64,000 bases of DNA from Cypionkella sinensis (GTDB lineage: Bacteria > Pseudomonadota > Alphaproteobacteria > Rhodobacterales > Rhodobacteraceae), in contig NZ_JBHRTO010000001.1 of the NCBI RefSeq assembly GCF_042646385.1, positions 1,054,001 to 1,118,000 on the forward strand, written 5' to 3'. Shown here in pieces: positions 1 to 7,870 of the stretch (the stretch's first letter is position 1; each line of letters opens with the position of its first letter). Under the pieces are notes generated by a model. That model was given only the letters and a program-made list of their open reading frames with translations, ran no database searches and was not told the DNA's origin. The position numbers were made by a program, and so were the translations under genes.

Positions 1-1222
1 AGGCCGCGATCAGTTGCGCGCGCAATGTCGGATCAATCGGACCCAATTGCGAAGATGGCGGGCGGATCAGCGTGCGTTCTGCGACACCGGGCACGCCCTT
101 GGCTTCCAGAAACGAGGTCACTGCCTCGCCCGTGCCAACATCGCGGATCGCATCTTCAATCGCAAAGCGCGGATTGGGGCGATAGGTTTCCGCTGCCAGC
201 TTCAGGTCTTTCTGATCCTTGGCAGTAAAGGCGCGCAGCGCGTGCTGCACCCGGTTGCCCAACTGGCCCAGAATAAGTTCGGGCACGTCGGCGGGGTTCT
301 GCGTGATGAAATACACGCCCACACCCTTGGATCGGATCAGCCGCGCCACCTGCTCTACCTTGGCCACCAGCGCTTTGGGGGCATCGGTGAACAGCAGATG
401 CGCCTCATCAAAGAAGAACACCAGCTTGGGCTTGTCGGGGTCGCCAACCTCGGGCAGGTTTTCAAACAGCTCTGACAGCAGCCACAGCAGGAACGTCGCA
501 TAAAGCCGCGGCGCATTCATCAGCTTTTCTGCGGCCAGAATGTTGATCATCCCCGCACCCGAACTGTCGCAGCGCATCAGATCAGCCAGATCAAGCGCCG
601 GTTCGCCAAACATCTGCGCGGCACCCTGATTTTCCAACACCAGCAACCGGCGCTGAATGGCCCCGACCGAAGTGGTCGACACCAAACCAAACCGCCCCGA
701 AATCTCGCTCGCGTGCTCGGCAACAAAGGTCAGCAAGGCCTGCAGGTCTTTCAGATCCAGCAGCGGCAGGTTTTCCTCATCCGCCAAGCGGAAGGCGACA
801 TTCAGCACACCCTCTTGCGGCTCGGTCAATTCCAGCAGGCGCGACAACAGCAGCGGCCCCATCTCGGCCACGGTCGCGCGGATCGGATGGCCCTTTTCGC
901 CAAACATATCCCAGAACGTCACCGGAAAGGCGCGGTATTGCAGATCAAGCCCGATGGTCGCCGCACGTTTGACAAAGCTGTCGTGCAGCTTTTGCGTAAC
1001 GGCCCCCGCCGCCGCCAGCCCCGCCAGATCGCCCTTCACATCGGCCATGAACACCGGCACGCCCTCGGCAGAAAAGCCTTCGGCCAGCACCTGCAAGGTC
1101 ACAGTCTTGCCGGTGCCGGTGGCCCCCGCGATCAACCCGTGACGGTTGCCGTATTTCAGCAGCAGGTTCTGCGGCACACCATAAGCTTCGCCACCGCCGC
1201 CCACAAAAATCGTCTCGCCCAT
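1..1222 (-). CDS. HerA-like helicase/ATPase, DUF853 (YjgR) family, C-terminus outside window
   Basis: The minus-strand frame is open from an ATG at 1222 to the window edge, giving about 407 residues of the N-terminal part. The start has AAAGG about ten bases upstream. A Walker A motif GATGTGKT lies near residue 30, and a Walker B-like LVFFFDEAH lies in the second half, followed by FITQNPADVP, typical of the HerA/FtsK-like P-loop clade. The protein matches the DUF853 family, predicted ATPases of uncertain role that are often annotated as DNA helicases. No partner nuclease (NurA or Sir2 type) is visible in the window, so a defence or repair role cannot be argued. The stop codon is not seen. Family assignment is secure; function is inferred from motifs. 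Confidence 0.85.
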   Translation of the reverse strand, partial: MGETIFVGGGGEAYGVPQNLLLKYGNRHGLIAGATGTGKTVTLQVLAEGFSAEGVPVFMADVKGDLAGLAAAGAVTQKLHDSFVKRAATIGLDLQYRAFPVTFWDMFGEKGHPIRATVAEMGPLLLSRLLELTEPQEGVLNVAFRLADEENLPLLDLKDLQALLTFVAEHASEISGRFGLVSTTSVGAIQRRLLVLENQGAAQMFGEPALDLADLMRCDSSGAGMINILAAEKLMNAPRLYATFLLWLLSELFENLPEVGDPDKPKLVFFFDEAHLLFTDAPKALVAKVEQVARLIRSKGVGVYFITQNPADVPELILGQLGNRVQHALRAFTAKDQKDLKLAAETYRPNPRFAIEDAIRDVGTGEAVTSFLEAKGVPGVAERTLIRPPSSQLGPIDPTLRAQLIAA

Positions 1223-1292
1223 GCTGCCACCTTTTGCACGAAATAAAGCTGCCCGCAGGCAACCGTTCTCCGACAAAATACATTGTTAACCC

Positions 1293-1391
1293 GACTGTGC
1301 CAGTCTGGATCGTGCCGAACACGTCAGGTTGTGGTTGGCAATGACCTCCTCCCTGTCAGACTGCCGCGCTGCGCAAGCAGCGCGGCCTTTT
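1293..1391 (+). ncRNA. candidate cuckoo/CcsR-type small RNA with CTCCTCCC loop
   Basis: Three elements follow each other. They are a GACTG/CAGTC hairpin at 1293-1305, a TGAC/GTCA hairpin at 1342-1358 that presents the loop CTCCTCCCT, and a 10-bp GCCGCGCTGC stem with GCAA tetraloop at 1363-1386 followed by CTTTT. An anti-Shine-Dalgarno CUCCUCCC loop beside a Rho-independent terminator is the hallmark of the alphaproteobacterial cuckoo family, which includes the stress-induced CcsR RNAs of Rhodobacter. The 5' end is not defined by a clear promoter, so the start given is only the first hairpin. No plus-strand coding gene precedes the terminator, which supports a free-standing RNA. Confidence 0.5.
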
Positions 1392-1427
1392 CCGCAGATC
1401 CACTGTCACAATCGGTTACAATTCCTG

Positions 1428-1456
1428 TTGACGTGGATTTGAAAGCGCCGTAGCGT
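1428..1456 (+). promoter_or_regulatory. sigma70-type promoter candidate
   Basis: TTGACG at 1428-1433 and TAGCGT at 1451-1456 are separated by exactly 17 bases, a good match to alphaproteobacterial housekeeping promoters. Initiation would fall near 1463. It could drive the small RNA candidate at 1464-1530, the IalB-family gene at 1683, or both. Confidence 0.5.
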
Positions 1457-1463
1457 CTGCCTC

Positions 1464-1530
1464 AGAAGTCGGCCAGTCCGACAGGGAGAATAAAAAAGTT
1501 GAAAAAGGGTCGGCTGTCCGGCCCTTTTTC
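1464..1530 (+). ncRNA. candidate ~67-nt small RNA or attenuated leader
   Basis: Downstream of the promoter candidate is a GTCGG/CCGAC hairpin (1468-1482), an A-rich linker, and then a strong terminator hairpin at 1501-1530. In the terminator, GGGTCGG pairs with CCGGCCC around CTGT, and an A5/T5 pair extends the stem. Promoter, hairpin and terminator in 100 bases fit a small RNA. Equally, this could be an attenuated leader of the IalB-family gene starting 150 bases further on. No convincing small ORF with a ribosome site is present. Confidence 0.4.
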
Positions 1531-1682
1531 CTTTTTGAAACATCGTCTTCCGGCCATGTTTTCAGACGTGATCTTCACGGCAGTTTTTTGCCCAAACACG
1601 CGAAGTCGTGATGTGTTTTCCGGCTGACTTCCCCGGCTTGCCATGGTAATTGGCCAGCCAAACAATCAAGAAAGAGACAGTG

Positions 1683-2351
1683 ATGTCGATGACAACTTTG
1701 CCCCGTTCCTTCGCATTTTCGTTGGGCCTTGCCTTGGCCACAGCAGCTTTCCCGGCTTTGGCGCAAGAAGCAGCACCGGCAGACGCCGCACCGACGGCCA
1801 CGGTGGACACCACCGCACCGGCAGTCGATGATCTGAACATGGGCGTTGACGCCAACACCCCGCCCGCGCCGCTGACGCAAGAAGAAGCCAAAGAAGGCCA
1901 GATTTATCAACTCGCCACCTTTGACGCCTGGGCGCAGCGCTGCACCAAGATGAAAGACGGCTCTGATCCGTGCGAGCTTTATCAACTGCTGAAAGACAAA
2001 GACGGCACCAACGTGGCCGAAATCAGCATGTTCGCCCTGCCCGCCGGTGGCAAAGCCGCAGCCGGTGCCACGATCATCGCACCGCTGGAAACCCTGCTGA
2101 CCGCGAACCTGTCGGTGTCGGTGGATGGCAGCAAGGCCAAGCTTTACCCGTTCACCTTCTGCGCCCAACTGGGCTGCGTCGCGCGCGTCGGCTTTACCGC
2201 AGACGAAGTTGCGCAATTCAAGAAGGGCACCAAGGCCACGATCACCATCGTTCCAGCCGCAGCACCCGATCAAAAGGTTGAACTCGCCGTCGCCCTGAAA
2301 GGCTTCACCGCAGGCTACGACGCCGTCGCAGCCACGATGCCGAAGAAGTAA
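1683..2351 (+). CDS. IalB-family (invasion-associated locus B) secreted protein
   Basis: This 222-residue protein has a classical signal peptide ending near ALAQ-E (residues 1-27) and an Ala/Pro/Thr-rich linker. The C-terminal domain has the IalB pattern, with two cysteine pairs (QRCTK/DPCEL and FTFCAQLGC) and a region around residue 120-190 typical of the family. IalB-like proteins are periplasmic or outer-membrane-associated. In non-pathogenic Rhodobacteraceae their function is not known, and the name reflects Bartonella only. The ATG at 1683 is chosen because it begins the signal peptide and follows AAGAAAGAGA; the frame stays open upstream to about 1650. A strong terminator follows 16 bases after the stop. 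Confidence 0.8.
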   Translation: MSMTTLPRSFAFSLGLALATAAFPALAQEAAPADAAPTATVDTTAPAVDDLNMGVDANTPPAPLTQEEAKEGQIYQLATFDAWAQRCTKMKDGSDPCELYQLLKDKDGTNVAEISMFALPAGGKAAAGATIIAPLETLLTANLSVSVDGSKAKLYPFTFCAQLGCVARVGFTADEVAQFKKGTKATITIVPAAAPDQKVELAVALKGFTAGYDAVAATMPKK

Positions 2352-2367
2352 GACCATCCCAGATCGC

Positions 2368-2398
2368 AAAAAGCCCGCCCGGTTTGGGCGGGCTTTTT
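2368..2398 (+). terminator. Rho-independent terminator of the IalB-family gene
   Basis: AAAAAGCCCGCCC and GGGCGGGCTTTTT form a perfect stem around GGTTT. The A- and T-tracts make it usable from both strands, which suits the convergent ketosynthase gene. Confidence 0.9.
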
Positions 2399-2437
2399 CA
2401 TGGGCAGACATGCCAGCCCGCATCCGCAAAAAGCTAC

Positions 2438-2502
2438 ATACCACAATATATGGTATAATTCAGGCCATTTTATGGGCGAAATACACAAGTGATTCCCAGA
2501 TG
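2438..2502. other. AT-rich convergent intergenic patch with two inverted repeats
   Basis: Between the terminator and the 3' end of the ketosynthase gene is a patch much richer in A and T than its surroundings. It holds ATACCA-N7-TGGTAT (2438-2456), overlapping a perfect TATAAT, and TTCCCA-GA-TGGGAA slightly further on. No gene or -35 element could be paired with these. Confidence 0.35.
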
Positions 2503-2531
2503 GGAAGAACTTTGCTCCGACACAGCCGTCG

Positions 2532-3743
2532 CTAAGGCGCGCGGCGCAGCACCAGCACCGCGTTCAACCCGCCAAAGGCGAAGGCGTTTGACAGCACCAC
2601 ATCCACCTGCGCCTGCCGCGCCACATTCGGCACCACATCCAACGGACAGTCTGGGTCCGCCGCTTCATAGCCAATCGTCGGCGCAATCACACCCTGCTGC
2701 AACGCCATCACACAGGCCAGCAACTCTACCGCCCCGGTGCCGCCAATCAGATGGCCGTGCATGGATTTGGTCGAAGACAGCATCACAGCCTCCGCCGCCG
2801 CCCCGAACACCTGCGCAATCGCGGCACATTCGGTCTTGTCATTCGCCGCCGTGCCGGTGCCATGCGCGTTGATATAGCCCACGGCATCCGGCGTCACCGC
2901 CGCATCGCGCAGCGCCAGCCGGATCGCCCGCGCCGCCCCTTCCTGCGACGGCATCACAATGTCAGAGGCATCCGAGGTCATCGCAAAACCGATCACCTCG
3001 GCCAAAATCTCGGCCCCGCGCGCGCGGGCATGGTCGTAATCCTCGAACACGAACACCCCAGCGCCCTCGCCCTGCACCATGCCGCTGCGATTGGCGCTGA
3101 ACGGACGGCAGGCGGTCTGCGACATCACCCGCAAACCTTCCCACGCCTTGATGCCGCCAAAGCACAGCATGGCCTCCGACCCGCCGGTCAGCATCACCTT
3201 AGCCCCGCCCCCCCTGATCGCCTGAAACGCCAAGCCCATCGCATGATTGGAACTGGCGCAAGCGGTCGAGACCGAAAAGCTCGGCCCCCGCAGCCCGAAC
3301 CGCATCGCCACATGGCTGGCAGCGGCGCTGTTCATCAGCTTTGGCACCACAAACGGATGCACCCGGTTCTTATCCTCGGCATAAACCGCGCGATAGCTTT
3401 CGTCCCAGGTGTTGACACCCCCCGCCGCGGTGCCCAGCACCACGCCGCTGTCATCGCCCAGATCACCTTCAAACACCAAGCCCGCCTGTGCCACTGCCTG
3501 CTCTGCCGCCACCAGCGTGAACTGGGTGAACCGATCATACAGCGTCAACTGCTGGCGGCTGAACCGCGCCTCGGCATCCCAATCCTTCACCTGACCACCG
3601 ATCTGGATGCTCAACCGATCCCGGTCGCGGATATCCAATTCGGCAATACCACAGCGCCCCTCGGCAAAAGCCGCGTAGGTGCCCGCAACATCCTGCGCGA
3701 GGGCATTGACCGTGCCCGCCCCGGTGATGACAACCCGCCTCAT
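2532..3743 (-). CDS. beta-ketoacyl-ACP synthase (KAS I/II, FabF-like)
   Basis: This 403-residue condensing enzyme of the thiolase fold extends acyl chains on acyl carrier protein. The full active site is visible: Cys162 in STACASS, His294 in NAHGTGT, Lys326 and His331 in STKSMHGH. It should therefore be a true ketosynthase and not a chain-length or decarboxylase paralogue. Its ATG overlaps the stop of the upstream acyl carrier protein gene by ATGA, so the two are translationally coupled. With lpxD upstream it forms an lpxD-acp-KAS operon, pointing to a dedicated acyl supply for the envelope and not to housekeeping fatty acid synthesis. The family is certain; the specific acyl product is unknown. 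Confidence 0.9.
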   Translation of the reverse strand: MRRVVITGAGTVNALAQDVAGTYAAFAEGRCGIAELDIRDRDRLSIQIGGQVKDWDAEARFSRQQLTLYDRFTQFTLVAAEQAVAQAGLVFEGDLGDDSGVVLGTAAGGVNTWDESYRAVYAEDKNRVHPFVVPKLMNSAAASHVAMRFGLRGPSFSVSTACASSNHAMGLAFQAIRGGGAKVMLTGGSEAMLCFGGIKAWEGLRVMSQTACRPFSANRSGMVQGEGAGVFVFEDYDHARARGAEILAEVIGFAMTSDASDIVMPSQEGAARAIRLALRDAAVTPDAVGYINAHGTGTAANDKTECAAIAQVFGAAAEAVMLSSTKSMHGHLIGGTGAVELLACVMALQQGVIAPTIGYEAADPDCPLDVVPNVARQAQVDVVLSNAFAFGGLNAVLVLRRAP

Positions 3744-4021
3744 GCAGCTTTCTGGGCGATCAAACCTTCAACCGCCGCCACAATCGAGGCAACCGAGGTC
3801 AGATCAAAGCCGCTTTTCGACGGCTCGTTGGCGTTGAACGGCACCGAAATGTCGAAAGCCTCTTCAATCGCAAAAATCGTCTCGACCAGACCAAGGCTGT
3901 CGATGCCCAGACTTTCCAGCGATTGCGCCGCCGTCACATCCGCCACATCCAGCACCGCCTGTTCGGCAATGATCGCGATCACCTGCGCCTCAACGCTGAC
4001 CACCGGAGTTTGCATGTTCAT
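3740..4021 (-). CDS. acyl carrier protein
   Basis: This 93-residue phosphopantetheine-binding protein carries the attachment motif GIDSLGLVE, with the modifiable serine near residue 49, in the usual four-helix ACP context (LESLGIDSL ... IEEAFDI). The ATG at 4021 is chosen because GGAAGGAA lies five bases upstream; an in-frame GTG at 4039 is less well placed. It sits 30 bases after lpxD and overlaps the ketosynthase start by four bases. An ACP coded between LpxD and a ketosynthase is likely the donor for those two enzymes. It differs clearly from a housekeeping AcpP, with a longer C-terminal segment containing KSGFDLTSVASIV. Confidence 0.9.
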   Translation of the reverse strand: MNMQTPVVSVEAQVIAIIAEQAVLDVADVTAAQSLESLGIDSLGLVETIFAIEEAFDISVPFNANEPSKSGFDLTSVASIVAAVEGLIAQKAA

Positions 4022-4051
4022 CGGGTTTCCTTCCGTCACGGTTTTCCCCGT

Positions 4052-5143
4052 TTAATCAACATCAGGTAACAGGGATATGGCTTTCTCCAGTGCCGCCATC
4101 CGCCCCGCCATCCGCGGCAGCCGCCGCAGCGCCTTTTGCATCTCGATATGGGTTTCCATCTTGACCGCAGGATAGCCCAAAAGCACCCGGCCTGCAGGCG
4201 CGTTGGTAAAAATCTTGGTGGCCCCGCCCGCGATCACATCATCGCCGACAAAGATATTGTCATTGACGCCGCATTGCCCACCCAGCACCACCCGGTCGCC
4301 GATGCGGGCCGAGCCTGCAATGCCCACCTGCCCACACAGCAGGCAATCGCGCCCGACCTGCACGTTATGGCCAATGTGGACAAGGTTATCCAACTTGGTG
4401 CCCGATCCGATCACCGTATCGCGGATGGTGCCGCGATCAATCGCCACATTCGCGCCAAGCTCTACATCATCGCCAATCGTCACAGCGCCCAGCGAATGAA
4501 TCCGCGTCCAGCTTTGCGCGCGGATATCATCGCGCTTGCCAAGGCTCGCGCGGATTTCCTCGACCCCCGACTTCTCGGGCGTCACAAACGAAAACCCATC
4601 CGCCCCCACCACAGCACCGGGCTGGCAGATGAATCGATGCCCAATCCTCACCCGCGCGCCAATACGCGCGCCCTGCAAGATCAGCGCATCATCGCCAATC
4701 ACCGCCCCCTCGGCCACCGAGACGTGGCTCGCAATCCGCGCCCGCGCGCCAATAACAGCCCCCGCGCCAATCACCACAAACGGCCCGATTGCAGCACCTG
4801 CGCCAATCTGCGCCGAGGCATCGACCAGCGCCATCGGATGTACACCCGGCGCAATCGCCGGGCAGGGATCGAGCATCACCGACAGCCCCGCCATCGCCAA
4901 CCGTCCGCGCGGCGCAAAGATCGCCGCTTTCAGCCCCAGCGCCCGCCAATCCGCCCCCGGCCACAGCATTGCCACCTGCGCCTGACCTTTGGCAATGCCA
5001 TCGCCATAGCGCGGGTCCATCGCCAAGGCCAAGTCCTGCGGCCCTGCCGCCGCAGGTTCCGACGCGCGCAGCACGGTCAGGTCAAGATCGCCCTCGGCCT
5101 CGGCCCCCAAGGCTTGCGCTATGTCGCGGATCGTATGGGCCAT
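4052..5143 (-). CDS. lpxD: UDP-3-O-acylglucosamine N-acyltransferase LpxD
   Basis: This 363-residue enzyme adds the amide-linked acyl chain to UDP-3-O-acyl-glucosamine in lipid A synthesis, using acyl-ACP. An N-terminal uridine-binding domain (about 1-100) is followed by a left-handed beta-helix built of hexapeptide repeats (about 105-320) and a C-terminal helix. The catalytic histidine is His259 in LVHIGHNV. The gene is not in the usual lpxD-fabZ-lpxA-lpxB setting. It heads an operon with its own ACP and ketosynthase, so it may be a second LpxD or one with unusual acyl preference. The L,D-transpeptidase gene ends 65 bases upstream on the same strand. Confidence 0.9.
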   Translation of the reverse strand: MAHTIRDIAQALGAEAEGDLDLTVLRASEPAAAGPQDLALAMDPRYGDGIAKGQAQVAMLWPGADWRALGLKAAIFAPRGRLAMAGLSVMLDPCPAIAPGVHPMALVDASAQIGAGAAIGPFVVIGAGAVIGARARIASHVSVAEGAVIGDDALILQGARIGARVRIGHRFICQPGAVVGADGFSFVTPEKSGVEEIRASLGKRDDIRAQSWTRIHSLGAVTIGDDVELGANVAIDRGTIRDTVIGSGTKLDNLVHIGHNVQVGRDCLLCGQVGIAGSARIGDRVVLGGQCGVNDNIFVGDDVIAGGATKIFTNAPAGRVLLGYPAVKMETHIEMQKALRRLPRMAGRMAALEKAISLLPDVD

Positions 5144-5208
5144 TTTATCCTCCGGCGGTTATGCGGAAGGTTTAGCGCGGATTGCGGCGGGCTTGAACCC
5201 CGGAATAT

Positions 5209-6855
5209 TCAGCCCTGCACCTCTGGCATCGTCACCCCAGCCTCGCGCAAAGCCTCAAACAGCTTGCCATCGCGCCCGTAAACATCCCGCCGATAGGCCA
5301 TGCCGGTTTTGGTCGGCCAAGCGGTGTAATAGACCAGATGCACAGGCACCGGCACCTCCAGCGAGACCGAGCTTTCGCCCTTGCTGTCCAGATGTTCCTG
5401 GAACAACCCTTTGGGGTCAGCAGTCTGCTTGGCCAGCAAGGTGTAGGCAAAATCAAACGGGTCGCCCAAACGGATGCAGCCATGGCTGAAAGCGCGCACT
5501 TCATTGGCAAACAGTGCCTTTGCGGGCGTGTCGTGCAGATAGATGTTGTAGGGGTTGGGGAACATGAATTTCACCTTGCCCAACGCATTGCCATCCGACG
5601 GCGGCTGACGCAGCCCGAACGGAAAGCTTGACGCCGAATAGGCCGCGAAATTCACCGCACCCCGCGGCACCACCCGGCCCCGGCCATCAATCACCTGCAA
5701 ATGCCCCACCGCATTCGGGTTGCGCTGCAACATCGGCAGGTATTCCTTGACGATGATCGAGCGCGGCACCCCCCAGCTGGGGTTGATCACCATATATTCC
5801 ATCTCGTCCGAGAATTCCGGGCTGCGCATCTCTGGCGAGGCTTTGCCCACCACCACCCGCGTCTGGAAGGTCACGCGCCCATCATCGACGATTTCTGCAG
5901 TAAAATTGGCCTGATTGACCCAGATATGCCGCTTGCCCAGATCGGTATGCGCCATCCAGCGCAGCCGCTCCAATGCAACCGTCACCGATTGCAGACGTTC
6001 TGCCGGCGTGGTGTTCAGCGCCTCAATGGTCGAGCCGCCTGCAACACCATCCGCCGCCAAGCCCTGATCCAACTGATAGCGCTGCACCGCGCGCTGCATC
6101 TGTGCGTCATAAACAGCGGTCGACGACCGCCCCATATACCCCAGTTCAATCAGCCGATCCCGCAGCGCCACAACCGCAGCACCGCTGTCACCGGGCGAGA
6201 GTTTGGAGGCCGAAATTCCGATCTCGGACGGCGCATCATGCTCCAGCCGCAGCTTTTCCTTCATCAACCGCGCATATTCCGGCACGGTGGGCAGCAAGGA
6301 TGCCAGATAGGTTTCCGGCACTGGGGCCGCCGCGATGGCCGCAAGCAAGCTCGCCTGATCCGGGCGCGGAATTTCGCGCAGAATGGTGGGGTCGATCTTT
6401 TTCGGGGTCAAAGCGCCCGAACTGACATCGCGGGCATAGGCCAGATAGGCCGTGGTCATCGCCACTTCCAGACGGCCCCGGTCGCCTTCCGTCACCGCCG
6501 CTTTGGCCTGCGCGATCAGCGCAGCCGGGTCATAGCGGCCGGTAGGCAGCCCCTGCCCCTGCGCCGTTGCAAACGCCATCATCAACGCATGACGGCGCGC
6601 CTGATCCTGCGGACCCGTCCACAAAGGTTGATAGCCATGCATCCGATAGAACGCGGCCACCGACTCATTCGCGGCTGCGGCTTCGGCCAAAGACCGGGTG
6701 AAGGCATCGCTTTGCGCCAAGACAGGCGCTGCATAGGCCAGACCTATGATCAAAGCGGTGCTGACACTCAGCCGATGCAAAGCGGTGCGGGCGCGCCCCA
6801 AAAAACGCAAGGACAGAAAAGTCGCGGGGAAACTATTGGGCACGATGATTCTCAT
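5209..6855 (-). CDS. L,D-transpeptidase, YcbB/LdtD type
   Basis: This periplasmic enzyme would make 3-3 cross-links in peptidoglycan. It has an N-terminal hydrophobic segment ending at VLAQS (about residues 30-48), a scaffold region, a peptidoglycan-binding-1 domain (LSPGDSGAAVVALRDRL ... VQRYQ, about 220-285) and a C-terminal YkuD domain. The catalytic signature is HDT ... SHGCIRLGDP, with the nucleophilic cysteine near residue 460. This long architecture is that of the YcbB class, about 550 residues. The start is uncertain: the ATG at 6855 has no good ribosome site, and a TTG at 6873 adds six residues. It is divergent from a DUF882 gene, with a 19-bp palindrome between them. Confidence 0.9.
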   Translation of the reverse strand: MRIIVPNSFPATFLSLRFLGRARTALHRLSVSTALIIGLAYAAPVLAQSDAFTRSLAEAAAANESVAAFYRMHGYQPLWTGPQDQARRHALMMAFATAQGQGLPTGRYDPAALIAQAKAAVTEGDRGRLEVAMTTAYLAYARDVSSGALTPKKIDPTILREIPRPDQASLLAAIAAAPVPETYLASLLPTVPEYARLMKEKLRLEHDAPSEIGISASKLSPGDSGAAVVALRDRLIELGYMGRSSTAVYDAQMQRAVQRYQLDQGLAADGVAGGSTIEALNTTPAERLQSVTVALERLRWMAHTDLGKRHIWVNQANFTAEIVDDGRVTFQTRVVVGKASPEMRSPEFSDEMEYMVINPSWGVPRSIIVKEYLPMLQRNPNAVGHLQVIDGRGRVVPRGAVNFAAYSASSFPFGLRQPPSDGNALGKVKFMFPNPYNIYLHDTPAKALFANEVRAFSHGCIRLGDPFDFAYTLLAKQTADPKGLFQEHLDSKGESSVSLEVPVPVHLVYYTAWPTKTGMAYRRDVYGRDGKLFEALREAGVTMPEVQG

Positions 6856-6984
6856 GGCTTGGGCCGGGGCCAAGGGTCGGGAAACGCTGATTACTCTGAA
6901 AAGCTTGGGTGAAATCGCCGGAAGTGTAAACGTGTGTTAAGCTGTCAAGCCGCGCTTGGGTCGCAACTCCTTGGCCGATTGTCG

Positions 6985-7003
6985 CATATTCGCCACGAAT
7001 ATG
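6985..7003. promoter_or_regulatory. palindrome CATATTCG-CCA-CGAATATG in divergent promoter region
   Basis: Perfect 8-bp arms around three bases lie in the 347-base gap between the divergent L,D-transpeptidase and DUF882 genes. The size and symmetry suit a dimeric repressor site. Nothing else recognisable was found in this gap. Confidence 0.4.
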
Positions 7004-7202
7004 GCAGCTACGGAAATCCCCACTTGGTTCCCTCATTTTCAGCAATTTTTTGCCTATTGCCGTCAGACTGAGATTCGGCGGCCAATCTGCTCTTTGGCTT
7101 CACCGCAAGCTGTGCAATAACGTGCAGGCACTTGGGGATGAAGTGACGAACAGAACCGCGACTAAAGGCGGTCAAAGACCAGCGATCGGACAGGCGCACA
7201 GA

Positions 7203-7772
7203 ATGGCAAATATGACTTCGAACGGTATCACGCGGCGTGGGCTGCTGGGCGTTTTTGCGGCGACAGCCGTGGTTGCAGCCCCGACTTATTCCAATGCCTT
7301 CGGTCTTTTGAAGGGCGCGGGCGACATTCGACGGATCCGAATGTATTCGGGTCGCACCGGGGAAAGCATCGACACGATCTATTGGGTCGAAGGCGAATAC
7401 ATCCCCGAAGTTACCAAAGAGATCAATCACTTCATGCGCGACTGGCGCTCGGACGAAGTGGTCGGGATGGACCCGCGCAACTATGACATCATCGCAGCCG
7501 CACACCGTCTGCTGGATGTTCGTGAACCCTACATGCTGCTGTCGGGTTATCGCAGCCCCTCGACCAACGCGATGCTGCGCTCGCATTCGCGCGGCGTTGC
7601 CAAGCATTCGCTGCATATGAAGGGCATGGCCGCAGACCTGCGCTTGAAGTCGCGTTCGGTCAGCCAGATGGCCAAAGCGGCAGAGGCCTGCTCGGCGGGT
7701 GGCGTCGGCCATTACTACGGTTCCAACTTTGTTCATATGGATTGCGGCCCGGTCCGCACCTGGGGCGGCTGA
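7203..7772 (+). CDS. Tat-exported DUF882 (YcbK-like, M15-type) cell wall protein
   Basis: This 189-residue protein begins with a twin-arginine signal, TRRGLLGVFAATAVVAAP (about residues 10-30), so it is exported folded. The mature part is the DUF882/peptidase M15_3 fold, with the zinc-site pattern SGYRSP, HSLHMKGMAADLR and HMDCGP. The family is associated with peptidoglycan peptides; E. coli YcbK lies beside YcbB, and the same pairing is seen here in divergent orientation. The ATG at 7203 is preferred because it places the Tat motif correctly; the frame remains open upstream to a TTG at 7050. A bidirectional terminator follows the gene. Confidence 0.85.
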   Translation: MANMTSNGITRRGLLGVFAATAVVAAPTYSNAFGLLKGAGDIRRIRMYSGRTGESIDTIYWVEGEYIPEVTKEINHFMRDWRSDEVVGMDPRNYDIIAAAHRLLDVREPYMLLSGYRSPSTNAMLRSHSRGVAKHSLHMKGMAADLRLKSRSVSQMAKAAEACSAGGVGHYYGSNFVHMDCGPVRTWGG

Positions 7773-7806
7773 GGCGGGTTTTCGCGCAACTCAATCGAAG
7801 TTTAAG

Positions 7807-7835
7807 CAAAAAGGCGCCCGTTACGGCGCCTTTTG
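7807..7835. terminator. bidirectional terminator between DUF882 gene and rlmE
   Basis: CAAAAAGGCGCC and GGCGCCTTTTG pair around CGTTAC, between two convergent genes. Confidence 0.8.
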
Positions 7836-7870
7836 TTTTGGGGCGGATCAGGATCGTTTCGCTGTTCTGA

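Noticed and set aside
2751..6912. Plus-strand open frames of 381-434 codons opposite the ketosynthase, lpxD and L,D-transpeptidase genes
   Set aside because: GC-rich antisense shadows. The minus-strand genes have complete catalytic motifs, and the antisense products are His/Arg/Pro-rich without similarity.
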